Positions 8,922 to 17,054 of a DNA stretch of 64,000 nucleotides are shown in pieces. The first letter of the stretch is position 1, and every line of letters starts with the position of its first letter. The translations under genes were made by a program, and so were the position numbers. This stretch comes from Lachnospiraceae bacterium (GTDB lineage: Bacteria; Bacillota; Clostridia; Lachnospirales; Lachnospiraceae). The notes under the pieces are model-generated. The model ran no database searches and had not been told where the DNA came from. It was given only the letters and a program-made list of their open reading frames with translations. The stretch lies in assembly GCA_017428105.1 (NCBI GenBank), contig JAFRRM010000019.1, positions 38,489 through 102,488 on the forward strand. The letters are read 5' to 3'.

Positions 8922-9701
8922 ATGTCTGTGATCTCGGAACTGAACCGTCCGGTCTTTTATCTGATCTGCGGCGGGATCGTCTTTTTTGTCGCGGTCATCT
9001 GCGTGATCTTCGCGGTCCGGGCCTACAGGGCGGGCAAGGCCATCGGGATGGACGTCTCCAAAATGAAGCGGGCCATCGTCGCGAGCGCCACGTTCGCGGT
9101 GCTGCCCAGCGTGGGGATCCTGCTGGGGGTCATCGCCCTCTCCGGTTCCCTGGGAACGCCCTGGCCGTGGCTGCGGCTGTCGGTGATCGGCGCGCTGCAC
9201 TATGAAACGCAGGTGGCCGAGGCGGCGTCCGAAGCGGTCGGTGCCGGCCCGCTGTCCGCCAGCGGCATGACGGCGGAGGCGTTCTCCACCATCGCGCTGG
9301 TCATGAGCGTCTGCATCATGTGGGGCATGGTGTTCTCGGTCGTCAGCTGCAAGGCCTATTCGAAAAAACTGCTGGAGCGGAAGCCGCAGAAGAAAAAGAA
9401 GGAAGGCGGGCTGGACATGATGGCCTTCGGGGACACCGCCATGACGGCGATGTTCATCGGGCTGGTGTCCACCTATATCGGAAGCTACATCGGCGGGTTC
9501 GTGTCCGGCGGGGAAGGCGGCCGCTTCCGCTTCACCGGCTCTCTGCTGCCGCTTGCGGTGGCGCTCGTCGGCGCGCTGGCGATGGGGGCGTTCACCTGGT
9601 TCCGGGAGAAGAAAAAGGCGGAATGGATCGACGGGTTCTCCGTGGCGGGCAGCATGCTGATCGCCATGACCGCGGCGATCTTCCTGGGGAAGGTCCTGTA
9701 A
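8922..9701 (+). CDS. DUF5058 family membrane protein
   Basis: A 259-residue polytopic membrane protein that I recognise as DUF5058, a family of unknown function. Hydrophobic helices include residues 9-30 (FYLICGGIVFFVAVICVIFAV), 45-70, 120-140, 165-190 and the C-terminal VAGSMLIAMTAAIFLGKVL. A GGGGGA ribosome site precedes the ATG. It is followed after 15 nt by a second membrane protein and then by an M20 peptidase, all on one strand. The arrangement suggests a two-component transporter or channel feeding a hydrolase. This is inference from context; the sequence shows no transport motif. Confidence 0.85.
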   Translation: MSVISELNRPVFYLICGGIVFFVAVICVIFAVRAYRAGKAIGMDVSKMKRAIVASATFAVLPSVGILLGVIALSGSLGTPWPWLRLSVIGALHYETQVAEAASEAVGAGPLSASGMTAEAFSTIALVMSVCIMWGMVFSVVSCKAYSKKLLERKPQKKKKEGGLDMMAFGDTAMTAMFIGLVSTYIGSYIGGFVSGGEGGRFRFTGSLLPLAVALVGALAMGAFTWFREKKKAEWIDGFSVAGSMLIAMTAAIFLGKVL

Positions 9702-9716
9702 GGAAGGAGGCGTGAC

Positions 9717-10424
9717 ATGGAAAACAAGAACGGGGAAATGATGAAGGATGCCGGAAAGCAGGCCGTTTATCAGCAGTATATCCGCACGACTCACACGCTG
9801 GGCCGTCTCTTCTGCATCCTGGTCCTGATCCTGCTGCTGGGCGCGCCGTTCATGATGGGCGCCGTCCTGGGGACCCGGCCGAATCTGGGGGCGGCCGGAA
9901 AAGCCTTCCTGAGCATCGGGATCGTGTACCTGGTGAGCTGCATCGCGGAATACATCATCTACGTTCCCATGCTGGGCGCCGGCGGGACGTATCTGGCGTT
10001 CATCACGGGAAACCTGATCAATATGAAGGTGCCGTGCGCGATCACGGCGCGGGACATCGTCGGCGCCAAAAGCGGGACGACGGAGAACGAGATCATTTCC
10101 ACGCTGTCCATCGCGACGAGCTCGCTGGTGACGATCCTGGTCCTGGCCGCGGGCGTGATGCTGCTGATCCCGCTGCAGCCGCTGCTGCAGGCTCCGGCGC
10201 TGCAGCCCGCATTCGACAACGTGGTGCCGGCTCTGTTCGGCGCGATGGCCTTCAAGTATTTCCGCGGCCATCTGAAGATCGCGCTGCCGCCGCTCGCCGC
10301 CATGTCGCTGCTGTTCGTGCTGCTGCCGGGGCTCATCTCCTCTGCGAGCATGATGATCATCCCGGGCGGCGCGCTGGCCATCGGCCTGGCCTGGTATTAT
10401 TTCCGGAAGGAACAGAGGAAGTGA
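9717..10424 (+). CDS. membrane protein, partner of DUF5058
   Basis: A 235-residue membrane protein with about six hydrophobic segments, a charged N-terminal tail of about 30 residues and a basic C-terminus (FRKEQRK). Conserved-looking glycine/proline loops (YVPMLGAGGTYLAFITGNL, KVPCAITARDI) lie between the helices and recall substrate-binding hairpins of small-molecule transporters. No named family is assigned. It has an AAGGAGG site and begins 15 nt after DUF5058; the M20 peptidase begins 4 nt after its stop. Tight spacing argues for co-translation and a joint role as a transport unit with DUF5058. Confidence 0.85.
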   Translation: MENKNGEMMKDAGKQAVYQQYIRTTHTLGRLFCILVLILLLGAPFMMGAVLGTRPNLGAAGKAFLSIGIVYLVSCIAEYIIYVPMLGAGGTYLAFITGNLINMKVPCAITARDIVGAKSGTTENEIISTLSIATSSLVTILVLAAGVMLLIPLQPLLQAPALQPAFDNVVPALFGAMAFKYFRGHLKIALPPLAAMSLLFVLLPGLISSASMMIIPGGALAIGLAWYYFRKEQRK

Positions 10425-10428
10425 CGCC

Positions 10429-11871
10429 ATGAAGATCGTGCTGTATATTGTTTTGGGACTCCTTGCCCTCTGTCTGCTGCTTCTTCTCGCCGCCGTGATC
10501 CGCACGCTCCTCACGCCCGCCCGCCGGTCGGAATGGACGCCCCGGCGCGATCCGGAGAGGGAAGCGGCATATGCGGAAAAGCTGGCGCGGATGGTGCGCT
10601 GCGAGACCGTATCCGCGAAAGGCGAGATCCGGCGGGAGAAGTTCCTGGCATTTCACGGGGTGCTGGCGGAACTGTTCCCGCTGGTGCATGAAAAGCTGGA
10701 AAAGACCGAGATCGACGGCGCGCTGCTTTACCGCTGGCCGGGCGCTTCCGCCGAGCGGCCGCTGGTGCTGATGGCGCATCAGGACGTCGTGCCGGCGGAG
10801 GGGGAATGGACGCACGGGCATTTCTCCGGCGACATCGATGAGGAAGGACGCATCTGGGGCCGCGGCAGCGCGGACGACAAATCTTCGCTCATGACCATCT
10901 TCCAGGCGGTCGAGGAACTGCTGGCGGACGGCTTCATTCCGCCGCAGGACGTGTACATCAGCTCGTCCAACACCGAAGAAGTGGGCGGCGACGGATGTCC
11001 GAAACTTGTGGCGGAGCTCGAAAAACGGGGCGTGAAGCCCTATCTGGTCAACGACGAGGGCGGCGCCGTCACGGCGGATCCGATGGCCGGCATCCATGGT
11101 CATTTTGCCATGCTCGGCATCCTGGAAAAAGGCCAGGGGAACCTGCTGATCTCCGCGCGTTCCCGCGGCGGCCACTCCAGTTATCCGGCCAAAAACTCGC
11201 CCATCGCGCGGCTCTCCCGCTTCGTCTGCGATATCGAGAAGCACAACCCGATGCGCTCCGTGATCACGCCGCAGCTGAAGACGATGCTGGAAAACATGGG
11301 GGCCTACGGCCCGTTCCACTTCCGCCTCCTCTTCGGCAATCTGTGGCTTTTCGGACCGCTGCTCATCAGACTCATGCCCTCCCTTTCGCCGCAGGCGGCC
11401 GCGCTGCTGCGCACCACCGTCGCGTTCACCATGCAGAGCGGCTCCGACGGCTGCAACGTCCTGCCGCAGGAAGCCACGCTGACCCTGAATCTGCGCTACA
11501 TGCCGCACCAGAACCGGGAGGAAAGCAACGCGATCATCAGAAAGCTGGCGCAAAAGTACGATCTGGAAGTAAAAATCATTGATGAGTATGACGCCTGCGA
11601 ACCGGTCCGCACGGACACGCCCGCCTTTCGCCTGCTGACGGACACCGTCCGCGAAGTCTTCCCCGGTCTTCCCCTCGTGCCCTATGTCATGACCGGCGGC
11701 ACGGACGCGCGGCATTACCAGCGGATCTGCGGCACCTGCGTGCGCTTCTGCCCCATCGTGTACGGGCCGGACCAGATGAAAGGGATGCACGGGCTGAACG
11801 AGTATGTGGACGCGTACAGCCTGCCCGGGGCGGTGGATTACTATCAGGCGCTGATCCGGAACAACAAATAA
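10429..11871 (+). CDS. M20 family metallopeptidase, carboxypeptidase S/PM20D1-like
   Basis: A 480-residue zinc peptidase of the M20 family, closest in pattern to the Cps1/PM20D1 branch. An N-terminal membrane helix (about 4-24) anchors it. Catalytic landmarks are MAHQDVVPA (first metal His and Asp), GRGSADDKSS (bridging Asp), SNTEEVGGDG (general base Glu and metal Glu), and GGTDARHY (last metal His). A dimerisation lid domain lies between. M20 enzymes of this branch cleave or form amide bonds of N-acyl amino acids or small peptides. As the third gene of the DUF5058 operon it probably processes what the membrane proteins carry. Confidence 0.92.
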   Translation: MKIVLYIVLGLLALCLLLLLAAVIRTLLTPARRSEWTPRRDPEREAAYAEKLARMVRCETVSAKGEIRREKFLAFHGVLAELFPLVHEKLEKTEIDGALLYRWPGASAERPLVLMAHQDVVPAEGEWTHGHFSGDIDEEGRIWGRGSADDKSSLMTIFQAVEELLADGFIPPQDVYISSSNTEEVGGDGCPKLVAELEKRGVKPYLVNDEGGAVTADPMAGIHGHFAMLGILEKGQGNLLISARSRGGHSSYPAKNSPIARLSRFVCDIEKHNPMRSVITPQLKTMLENMGAYGPFHFRLLFGNLWLFGPLLIRLMPSLSPQAAALLRTTVAFTMQSGSDGCNVLPQEATLTLNLRYMPHQNREESNAIIRKLAQKYDLEVKIIDEYDACEPVRTDTPAFRLLTDTVREVFPGLPLVPYVMTGGTDARHYQRICGTCVRFCPIVYGPDQMKGMHGLNEYVDAYSLPGAVDYYQALIRNNK

Positions 11872-11900
11872 TTGACAAAAACGGCGCATCCGTATATAAT
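11872..11900 (+). promoter_or_regulatory. consensus sigma-A promoter for the CNNM pair
   Basis: Perfect TTGACA (11872-11877), 17-nt spacer and perfect TATAAT (11895-11900), beginning at the base after the M20 stop codon and about 50 nt before the first CNNM start. This separates the CNNM pair from the upstream operon. Confidence 0.9.
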
Positions 11901-11951
11901 ATTTGCTAATTGTATTATACAGCCCTTCAGGGCAAGGAGGTTTTGTCCGTA

Positions 11952-12971
11952 ATGGACCCTGACAGTATTCCACGATCTATTCTCATCATTGCGGTGCTCT
12001 TATTCGTCGGCGCCTTTTTCTCCGGTACTGAAACGGCCTACACCAACTGCAGCCGCGTAAGGCTGATGGCGTGGGCTGAGGACGGGAAGAAAAGCGCCCG
12101 CCGCGCCCTCAAGATCTTAGAAAAATTTGACAAGACCCTCATCACGCTGCTGATCGGCTATAACGTGGCGCACGTTATCATCACCGCTCTGGCAACGGTT
12201 TTGGCGATCCATTTCGCCGGGGAGATCTCCGGCCCGATCTTCGCGACCGTCATCATCACGCTGCTGGTCTTTATTTTTGCGGAGACGCTGCCGAAAAACA
12301 TCGCCAAGGTGCGGGCCGACGAATGGACCTGCGCGGTCAGTCTCCCGCTCCGCCTGATCATGATGATCCTGACGCCCGTCGACTGGATCTTCATGGGCAT
12401 GAGCTTCGTCTTCAAAAAACTGTTCAAAAACGAGAACGACGGTCCCAGCATGACCGAGGACGAATTCAACAGCATGGTGGAGACCATCGAGAGCGAAGGC
12501 GGCCTGGAAGCGGAGGAAAGCGAACTGATCCAGTCCGCGGTCGAATTCAAGACGCGCTCCGTGCGAGAGGTCATGACGCCCCGCGTGCACGTGACCGGTC
12601 TGGACCTGGAGGACACGCCCGAGGAGCAGTACCAGACCATCCTGGACGAAAAATACAGCCGTCTGCCGGTCTATACGGACGACATGGACCATATCAACGG
12701 CATCCTGAACACGAAACTGTACCTGCAGATGAAACTGGCCGCGCCGGACGGCTATCCGGACGTGCGCGCCCTGATGTCCGAGCCGTTCTTCATCCGGCCG
12801 GACATGAGCCTGCACGCGGTGGTGGAGGAAATGCGCCGCCGCCAGACGCACATGGCCATTATTCAGGACGAATGGGGCGGCACGGAAGGCATGGTCACGA
12901 TGGAGGACCTGCTGGAGGAACTCGTCGGCGACATCTGGGACGAGGATGAGGAACAGGAGGTGAGCGCATGA
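11952..12971 (+). CDS. CNNM/HlyC-type DUF21-CBS membrane protein, short form
   Basis: A 339-residue protein of the CNNM/CorB-like family, linked to Mg2+ export or divalent cation homeostasis. The DUF21 membrane domain (about 1-190, including FFSGTETAYTNCSRVRL) is followed by a CBS pair (about 205-335, with SRLPVYTDDMDHINGIL and VTMEDLLEELVGDIWDE). Unlike its neighbour it stops right after the CBS pair and lacks the C-terminal CorC_HlyC domain. The start was taken at the ATG behind an AAGGAGG site; the frame is open a little further upstream. It overlaps the next gene by ATGA, which suggests a paired product, possibly a heterodimer. Confidence 0.92.
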   Translation: MDPDSIPRSILIIAVLLFVGAFFSGTETAYTNCSRVRLMAWAEDGKKSARRALKILEKFDKTLITLLIGYNVAHVIITALATVLAIHFAGEISGPIFATVIITLLVFIFAETLPKNIAKVRADEWTCAVSLPLRLIMMILTPVDWIFMGMSFVFKKLFKNENDGPSMTEDEFNSMVETIESEGGLEAEESELIQSAVEFKTRSVREVMTPRVHVTGLDLEDTPEEQYQTILDEKYSRLPVYTDDMDHINGILNTKLYLQMKLAAPDGYPDVRALMSEPFFIRPDMSLHAVVEEMRRRQTHMAIIQDEWGGTEGMVTMEDLLEELVGDIWDEDEEQEVSA

Positions 12972-14245
12972 GCACCGGCCTGATCATCACCCTGGTCGTT
13001 TTCCTGATCTGCCTCTCCGCGTTCTTCTCCGGCTCGGAGATCGTTTATGCCGCGGCCAGCAAGCCCCGTCTGCATCATGAAGCGGACGAAGGCAGCAGCC
13101 GCGCGAAAAAAGCGCTGTGCATCGTGGAGGACTACGTGCGCGCCATCGCCACCATCCTGGTGGGGAACAACCTGGTGAACATCGCCACGGCGTCGCTGGT
13201 CACGCTGCTCTGCGTCAGCAACCTGTTCCCGGGGAACCCGAAGGCGGAACTGTACGCGGAGATCATCGCCACGCTGGCGCTGCTGATCTTCGGCGAGATC
13301 CTGCCCAAGATCCTGTGCGCCGAGCACGCCAACCGGCTGGCGCTGACCTTTGCGCGGCCTCTGACCGGCGCCATGGCGTTCTTTAAGCCCGTCGTCCGGC
13401 TGGTGACCCGCATGGTGGATGCGCTGAGCCGCCTGTGGACGCCCGAGGAAGGGGAAGTCTCCATGACCGACGAGGAGCTGGCCATGGTGGTGGACAGCAT
13501 CCAGGAGGAAGGCGTTTTCACCGAATCCGAGGGCGAACTGATCAAATCCGCCATTGAATTCAGCGAGGTGACCGCGCACGACATCCTGATCCCGCGCGTG
13601 GACGTCTCCGCCTATGACATCGAAGAACCGCTGGAGGAGCTGCTCACGAACAGCGACGCGATGAGCTACTCGCGCCTGCCGGTCTACCGCGAAAGCATCG
13701 ACCACATCATCGGCATCCTGCCCATGAAGAAATTCGTCAAGGAAGTGCTCACGCGCGGCGCCGAAAACGTCAGCGTAGAGGAAATGCTGGTGGAGCCGCT
13801 CTTCGTCCACATGACCAAGAACATCAACGAGATCCTGAAGGAGTTCCGCGCCCAGAAGACCAACATGGCGGTCGTACTGGACGAATACGGCGGAACGATG
13901 GGGATCCTGACCATTGAAGACATCCTGGAGGAGATCGTCGGCGAGATCTACGACGAGACCGACGAGCCCGAGGAGGAGGACGTCACCGAGGTGGCCGACG
14001 GCACGTACCTGCTGGACGGCAGCATGAACATCTATGACGCCTTCGAGGAGATCGACTACGAACCCAAGGATTTCAACAGCGAATACACCACCCTGAGCGG
14101 CTGGATCACCGAACTGCTGGACCATTTCCCCGAAGTGGGCAACGAGTTCACGTATGAAGCCATTTCCGGCAAGGTGCTGGCCGTGGAGGGGCCGCTGGTG
14201 TCGCAGGTGCAGATCCGCGTGGATAAGACGGAGGACGAGGACTGA
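12968..14245 (+). CDS. CNNM/HlyC-type DUF21-CBS-CorC_HlyC membrane protein
   Basis: The full-length 425-residue paralogue of the preceding gene. A DUF21 membrane domain (about 1-180, with FFSGSEIVYAAASKPRL) is followed by two CBS motifs (about 205-335, with SRLPVYRESIDHIIGIL and TIEDILEEIVGEIYDE) and a C-terminal CorC_HlyC transporter-associated domain (about 345-415, with YLLDGSMNIYDAFEEI). The family is associated with Mg2+/Co2+ handling. Start and previous stop overlap (ATGA), so both are made from one message under the promoter at 11872. Confidence 0.93.
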   Translation: MSTGLIITLVVFLICLSAFFSGSEIVYAAASKPRLHHEADEGSSRAKKALCIVEDYVRAIATILVGNNLVNIATASLVTLLCVSNLFPGNPKAELYAEIIATLALLIFGEILPKILCAEHANRLALTFARPLTGAMAFFKPVVRLVTRMVDALSRLWTPEEGEVSMTDEELAMVVDSIQEEGVFTESEGELIKSAIEFSEVTAHDILIPRVDVSAYDIEEPLEELLTNSDAMSYSRLPVYRESIDHIIGILPMKKFVKEVLTRGAENVSVEEMLVEPLFVHMTKNINEILKEFRAQKTNMAVVLDEYGGTMGILTIEDILEEIVGEIYDETDEPEEEDVTEVADGTYLLDGSMNIYDAFEEIDYEPKDFNSEYTTLSGWITELLDHFPEVGNEFTYEAISGKVLAVEGPLVSQVQIRVDKTEDED

Positions 14246-14275
14246 AGCCCTCTCCCGCCGCAGGTGACATGCAGA

Positions 14276-15025
14276 ATGGCTGATTTTACCGCACGCACGC
14301 AGTTATTCCTGGGCCGTGAAGCCCTGCAGAAGCTGGCCGATGCCCGCGTGGCCCTGTTCGGGCTCGGCGGGGTGGGCGGGTACGCCCTGGAGGCGCTGGT
14401 GCGTTCCGGCGTGGGTCATCTCCTGCTGGTGGACAACGACCGCTTCTCGCTGAGCAACCTCAACCGCCAGCTGCTGGCCACCCGGGACAGCCTGGGACGC
14501 AGGAAGACGGAAACGGCGCGGGAACGCGCGCTTTCGATCAACCCGGACTGCGAGGCGGAGATCCGCGACTGTTTCTTCCTGCCTGAGACAAAGAACGAAT
14601 TTGATTTCTCCGCGTTCGATTACGTGATCGACGCCATCGATACCGTCGCCGGCAAGCTCTGCCTGATCGGGGCGGCGCAGGAAGCCGGCGTCCCGGTCAT
14701 CTCCTGCATGGGGACCGGGAATAAGACGGACCCCACGCAGCTTCGGGTGGCCGATATCGAAAAGACCTCCGTCGATCCGCTGGCGCGCGTCATGCGGCGC
14801 GAATACAAAAAACGCGGTCTGGCCCCGTTTCCGGTGGTTTTCTCCCTGGAGGAACCGCGGTCGATCCGGGACGAGGAGCGGGAAGTCATTGCGGAGGAAG
14901 TGAAACGGCGTAAGGAGCAGGGGATCGCGCGGAAGGACATTCCCGGATCCATGGTCTTCGTTCCGGCGGCCGCCGGCCTGCTGCTGGCGCGGAAGGTCGT
15001 GGAGGATCTGATCCGGCAAAGCTGA
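14276..15025 (+). CDS. tcdA: tRNA threonylcarbamoyladenosine dehydratase
   Basis: A ThiF/MoeB/E1-like ATP-dependent enzyme of 249 residues. TcdA cyclises the threonylcarbamoyl group of t6A37 in tRNA to the ct6A form. Seen here are the nucleotide loop GLGGVGGYALEALVRSGVG, the LLLVDNDRFSLSNLNRQ adenylation-site segment and FDYVIDAIDTVAGK; these are typical of TcdA. The ATG at 14276 has an AGGTG site 9 nt upstream and is preferred to the in-frame GTG at 14264. It begins 30 nt after the CNNM pair and may be read through from it. A bidirectional terminator follows. Confidence 0.92.
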   Translation: MADFTARTQLFLGREALQKLADARVALFGLGGVGGYALEALVRSGVGHLLLVDNDRFSLSNLNRQLLATRDSLGRRKTETARERALSINPDCEAEIRDCFFLPETKNEFDFSAFDYVIDAIDTVAGKLCLIGAAQEAGVPVISCMGTGNKTDPTQLRVADIEKTSVDPLARVMRREYKKRGLAPFPVVFSLEEPRSIRDEEREVIAEEVKRRKEQGIARKDIPGSMVFVPAAAGLLLARKVVEDLIRQS

Positions 15026-15165
15026 TCCGGCAAAGCTGATCAGGCGGGACCGGGCTCGGCGGGGATGCGGCAAATACAACCGGACCATCGTGCCTCCTTA
15101 CCGCATGCTTATCCCGTATCCGCGCCGCCTGTCAGGTGCTGACTGTCATACATTTTCCACAATAC

Positions 15166-15198
15166 AAAAGGGACGGCTTTCGGGCCGTCCCTCGTTTT
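15166..15198. terminator. bidirectional rho-independent terminator
   Basis: GGGACGGC / GCCGTCCC stem with a short TTTCGG-type loop. T-rich runs occur on both sides (TCGTTTTGT on plus, TTTTGTATTGT on minus). It serves the convergent ends of tcdA (plus) and the oppF-side small membrane gene (minus). Confidence 0.9.
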
Positions 15199-15236
15199 GT
15201 TCTGAGCACTGTCCCGGGGGAGTGAGGCGCCCCCGG

Positions 15237-15437
15237 TCAGCGGGTGAAAAGCAGGATCGTTACGACGCAGATGAAGACTATCAGCAGGGTAATGGGAAGA
15301 GCGACCGTGAGACAGCCGGCCACCAGCATCGCGAAGCGGTCGCCTCTTTCGAGGTGCATTTCATCGTCCGCTTCCGCTTTCGGATCCCAGTATTCCGGAT
15401 CCTGAGGCGTTTCAGGATCCCGCTTTTCTTCCGCCAT
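15237..15437 (-). CDS. small single-span membrane protein after oppF
   Basis: A 66-residue protein: an acidic, proline-rich N-terminal half (MAEEKRDPETPQDPEYW) followed by one long hydrophobic helix at about 38-64 that ends the protein (ITLLIVFICVVTILLFTR). The ATG has a GGAGG site, and the gene lies 15 nt after the oppF stop with the terminator behind it, so it is the last gene of the opp operon. The acidic head should face the cytosol. No family recognised; it could be an accessory subunit of the transporter or simply a co-transcribed small protein. Confidence 0.7.
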   Translation of the reverse strand: MAEEKRDPETPQDPEYWDPKAEADDEMHLERGDRFAMLVAGCLTVALPITLLIVFICVVTILLFTR

Positions 15438-15452
15438 ATTGTGACCTCCGGA

Positions 15453-17054
15453 TCAGTTATCTCTTGTGGTCTTGACGTCAAACAGATATTCTCTGTTCTC
15501 GCCCAGCTTCCGCTCCGGGAAGTGGCAGGCCAGGAAATGATTGGGTTCGATCTCCACCAGCGGCGGCGTCACGCGCTTGCACTTCTCCGTGCACATATAG
15601 CAGCGGGTGGAGAACTTGCATCCGGGCGGCGGGTTGACCGGGCTGGGCACGTTGCCTTCCAGCACGATGCGCTCCTTGTTCTTAGAACCCGGATCCGTGG
15701 TGGGAATGGAGCTCAGCAGAGCGACGGTGTACGGATGACGGGGGTCGTCGAACAGCGTCTTCTTATCGGCCAGCTCCACGATGTTGCCCAGGTACATGAC
15801 GGCGATGCGGTCCGAAATGAACTTGACCACCGACAGGTCGTGGGAAATGAACATGTAGGTCAGGTGCTGCTTATCCTGCAGCTCCTGCAGCAGGTTGATG
15901 ATCTGGGACTGGATGGACACGTCCAGAGCGGATACGCATTCGTCGCAGACCACGAACTTCGGACGCACCGCCAGGGCACGGGCGATACAGATACGCTGCC
16001 GCTGGCCGCCGGAGAACTGGTGCGGATAGCGGTGCAGCATATATTCCTGCAGGCCGCATTCTTCCATGGTCTTCACGATGTGCGCTCTCAGCTTGCTGGA
16101 GCCGTGACGGAACATCTTGTGCGTCGTCAGGCCTTCCTCGATGATCTGGCCGACCGTGAAACGGGGGTTCAGGCTGGAGTAAGGGTCCTGGAAGATGATC
16201 TGCAGATCCTTGCGCAGCTTCCGCATCTCGGTGTATTTCAGACGGGCCAGGTCGATGCCGTTGTCGCGCATGGCTTCGTACTTCTGGAATTCCTCGTCGT
16301 TCGCATATTTGGCGCGGACGGCGGCCAGCTTCTCTTCCAGCGCGTCGATCTTCTTCTGATGCTCGTCGATCTTCTTCTGGAGTTCGGCGACTTTGGCGTC
16401 GGCTTCGGCCTTCTTGTTCTTGGCCTTGTCCGCCTTGCTGCCTTCGGACTCATTGATGATATCCTGGAAGGAGTCGGATTCCAGTTTGGCTTCCTGCTGC
16501 TCGTCAAAGACGACGTTCTGCTTCTTGTGCTCTTCGTAGATCTCGGCCAGGAGCTTCATGCCTTCTTTGTCGTCATGGACGTAGAAGCCGCCGATGATCT
16601 TCACGAGGTTGCTCATGTCGGTCTCGGATTCGCAGCGGGCGATGTTCGCGTCCTGCAGCAGATAGAAGTCCGCGTGGTCTTCACCGCCGGCTTCTTCCAC
16701 CTTCTTGGCGAGTTCAGCCGCCTTGGCCAGGGACTTTTTCAGCTTGGAGCGATATTTTTCATCGTTCTTGATGGTGTCTTCGACGTATTCCGGAGTCATG
16801 CGGTCCAGCGTGGTGCCGTAGTACAGCGTGCAGCCCGCCGTCTGGGGGTATAACTGCAGCAGCACGCGGCCCAGGGTGGATTTGCCGCATCCGGATTCAC
16901 CCACGATACCCAGGGTCTCGCCTTCATAGATGTCCAGGGAGATGTCTTCGTTGGCGCGCACATACAGCTGCTTCTTCTGGAAGATGGAGGTCTTCGCGAC
17001 TGGGAAGTACTTTTTCAAATTAGTGATTGACAGTAATTTCTTGGTGTTTTGCAC
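15453..17054 (-). CDS. oppF: oligopeptide ABC transporter ATPase OppF with large insert
   Basis: One of the two ATPases driving peptide import. At 533 residues it is about 200 longer than usual OppF. The ATPase parts are intact: Walker A GESGCGKST (about 52-60), Q-loop IIFQDPYSSLNPR (about 286-298), signature FSGGQRQRICIARAL, Walker B FVVCDECVSALD, switch His in FISHDLSVV, and the C-terminal oligopeptide/HPY region with its cysteine cluster. Between Walker A and the Q-loop (about 84-272) lies a charged, largely coiled-coil insertion rich in Lys, Glu and Ala. Walker B has DEC where DEP is usual. The start is GTG (17054) with AAGGAGG upstream, overlapping the oppD end by 35 nt. Confidence 0.92.
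   Translation of the reverse strand: MQNTKKLLSITNLKKYFPVAKTSIFQKKQLYVRANEDISLDIYEGETLGIVGESGCGKSTLGRVLLQLYPQTAGCTLYYGTTLDRMTPEYVEDTIKNDEKYRSKLKKSLAKAAELAKKVEEAGGEDHADFYLLQDANIARCESETDMSNLVKIIGGFYVHDDKEGMKLLAEIYEEHKKQNVVFDEQQEAKLESDSFQDIINESEGSKADKAKNKKAEADAKVAELQKKIDEHQKKIDALEEKLAAVRAKYANDEEFQKYEAMRDNGIDLARLKYTEMRKLRKDLQIIFQDPYSSLNPRFTVGQIIEEGLTTHKMFRHGSSKLRAHIVKTMEECGLQEYMLHRYPHQFSGGQRQRICIARALAVRPKFVVCDECVSALDVSIQSQIINLLQELQDKQHLTYMFISHDLSVVKFISDRIAVMYLGNIVELADKKTLFDDPRHPYTVALLSSIPTTDPGSKNKERIVLEGNVPSPVNPPPGCKFSTRCYMCTEKCKRVTPPLVEIEPNHFLACHFPERKLGENREYLFDVKTTRDN

Noticed and set aside
8868..10514. A 548-codon minus-strand frame opposite DUF5058 and its partner
   Set aside because: The product is almost all His, Arg, Asp and Gln, typical of antisense of hydrophobic genes; the plus-strand genes have proper starts and families.
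15090..16853. A 587-codon plus-strand frame opposite oppF
   Set aside because: Antisense of the coiled-coil and ATPase; starts inside a terminator region and has no ribosome site.
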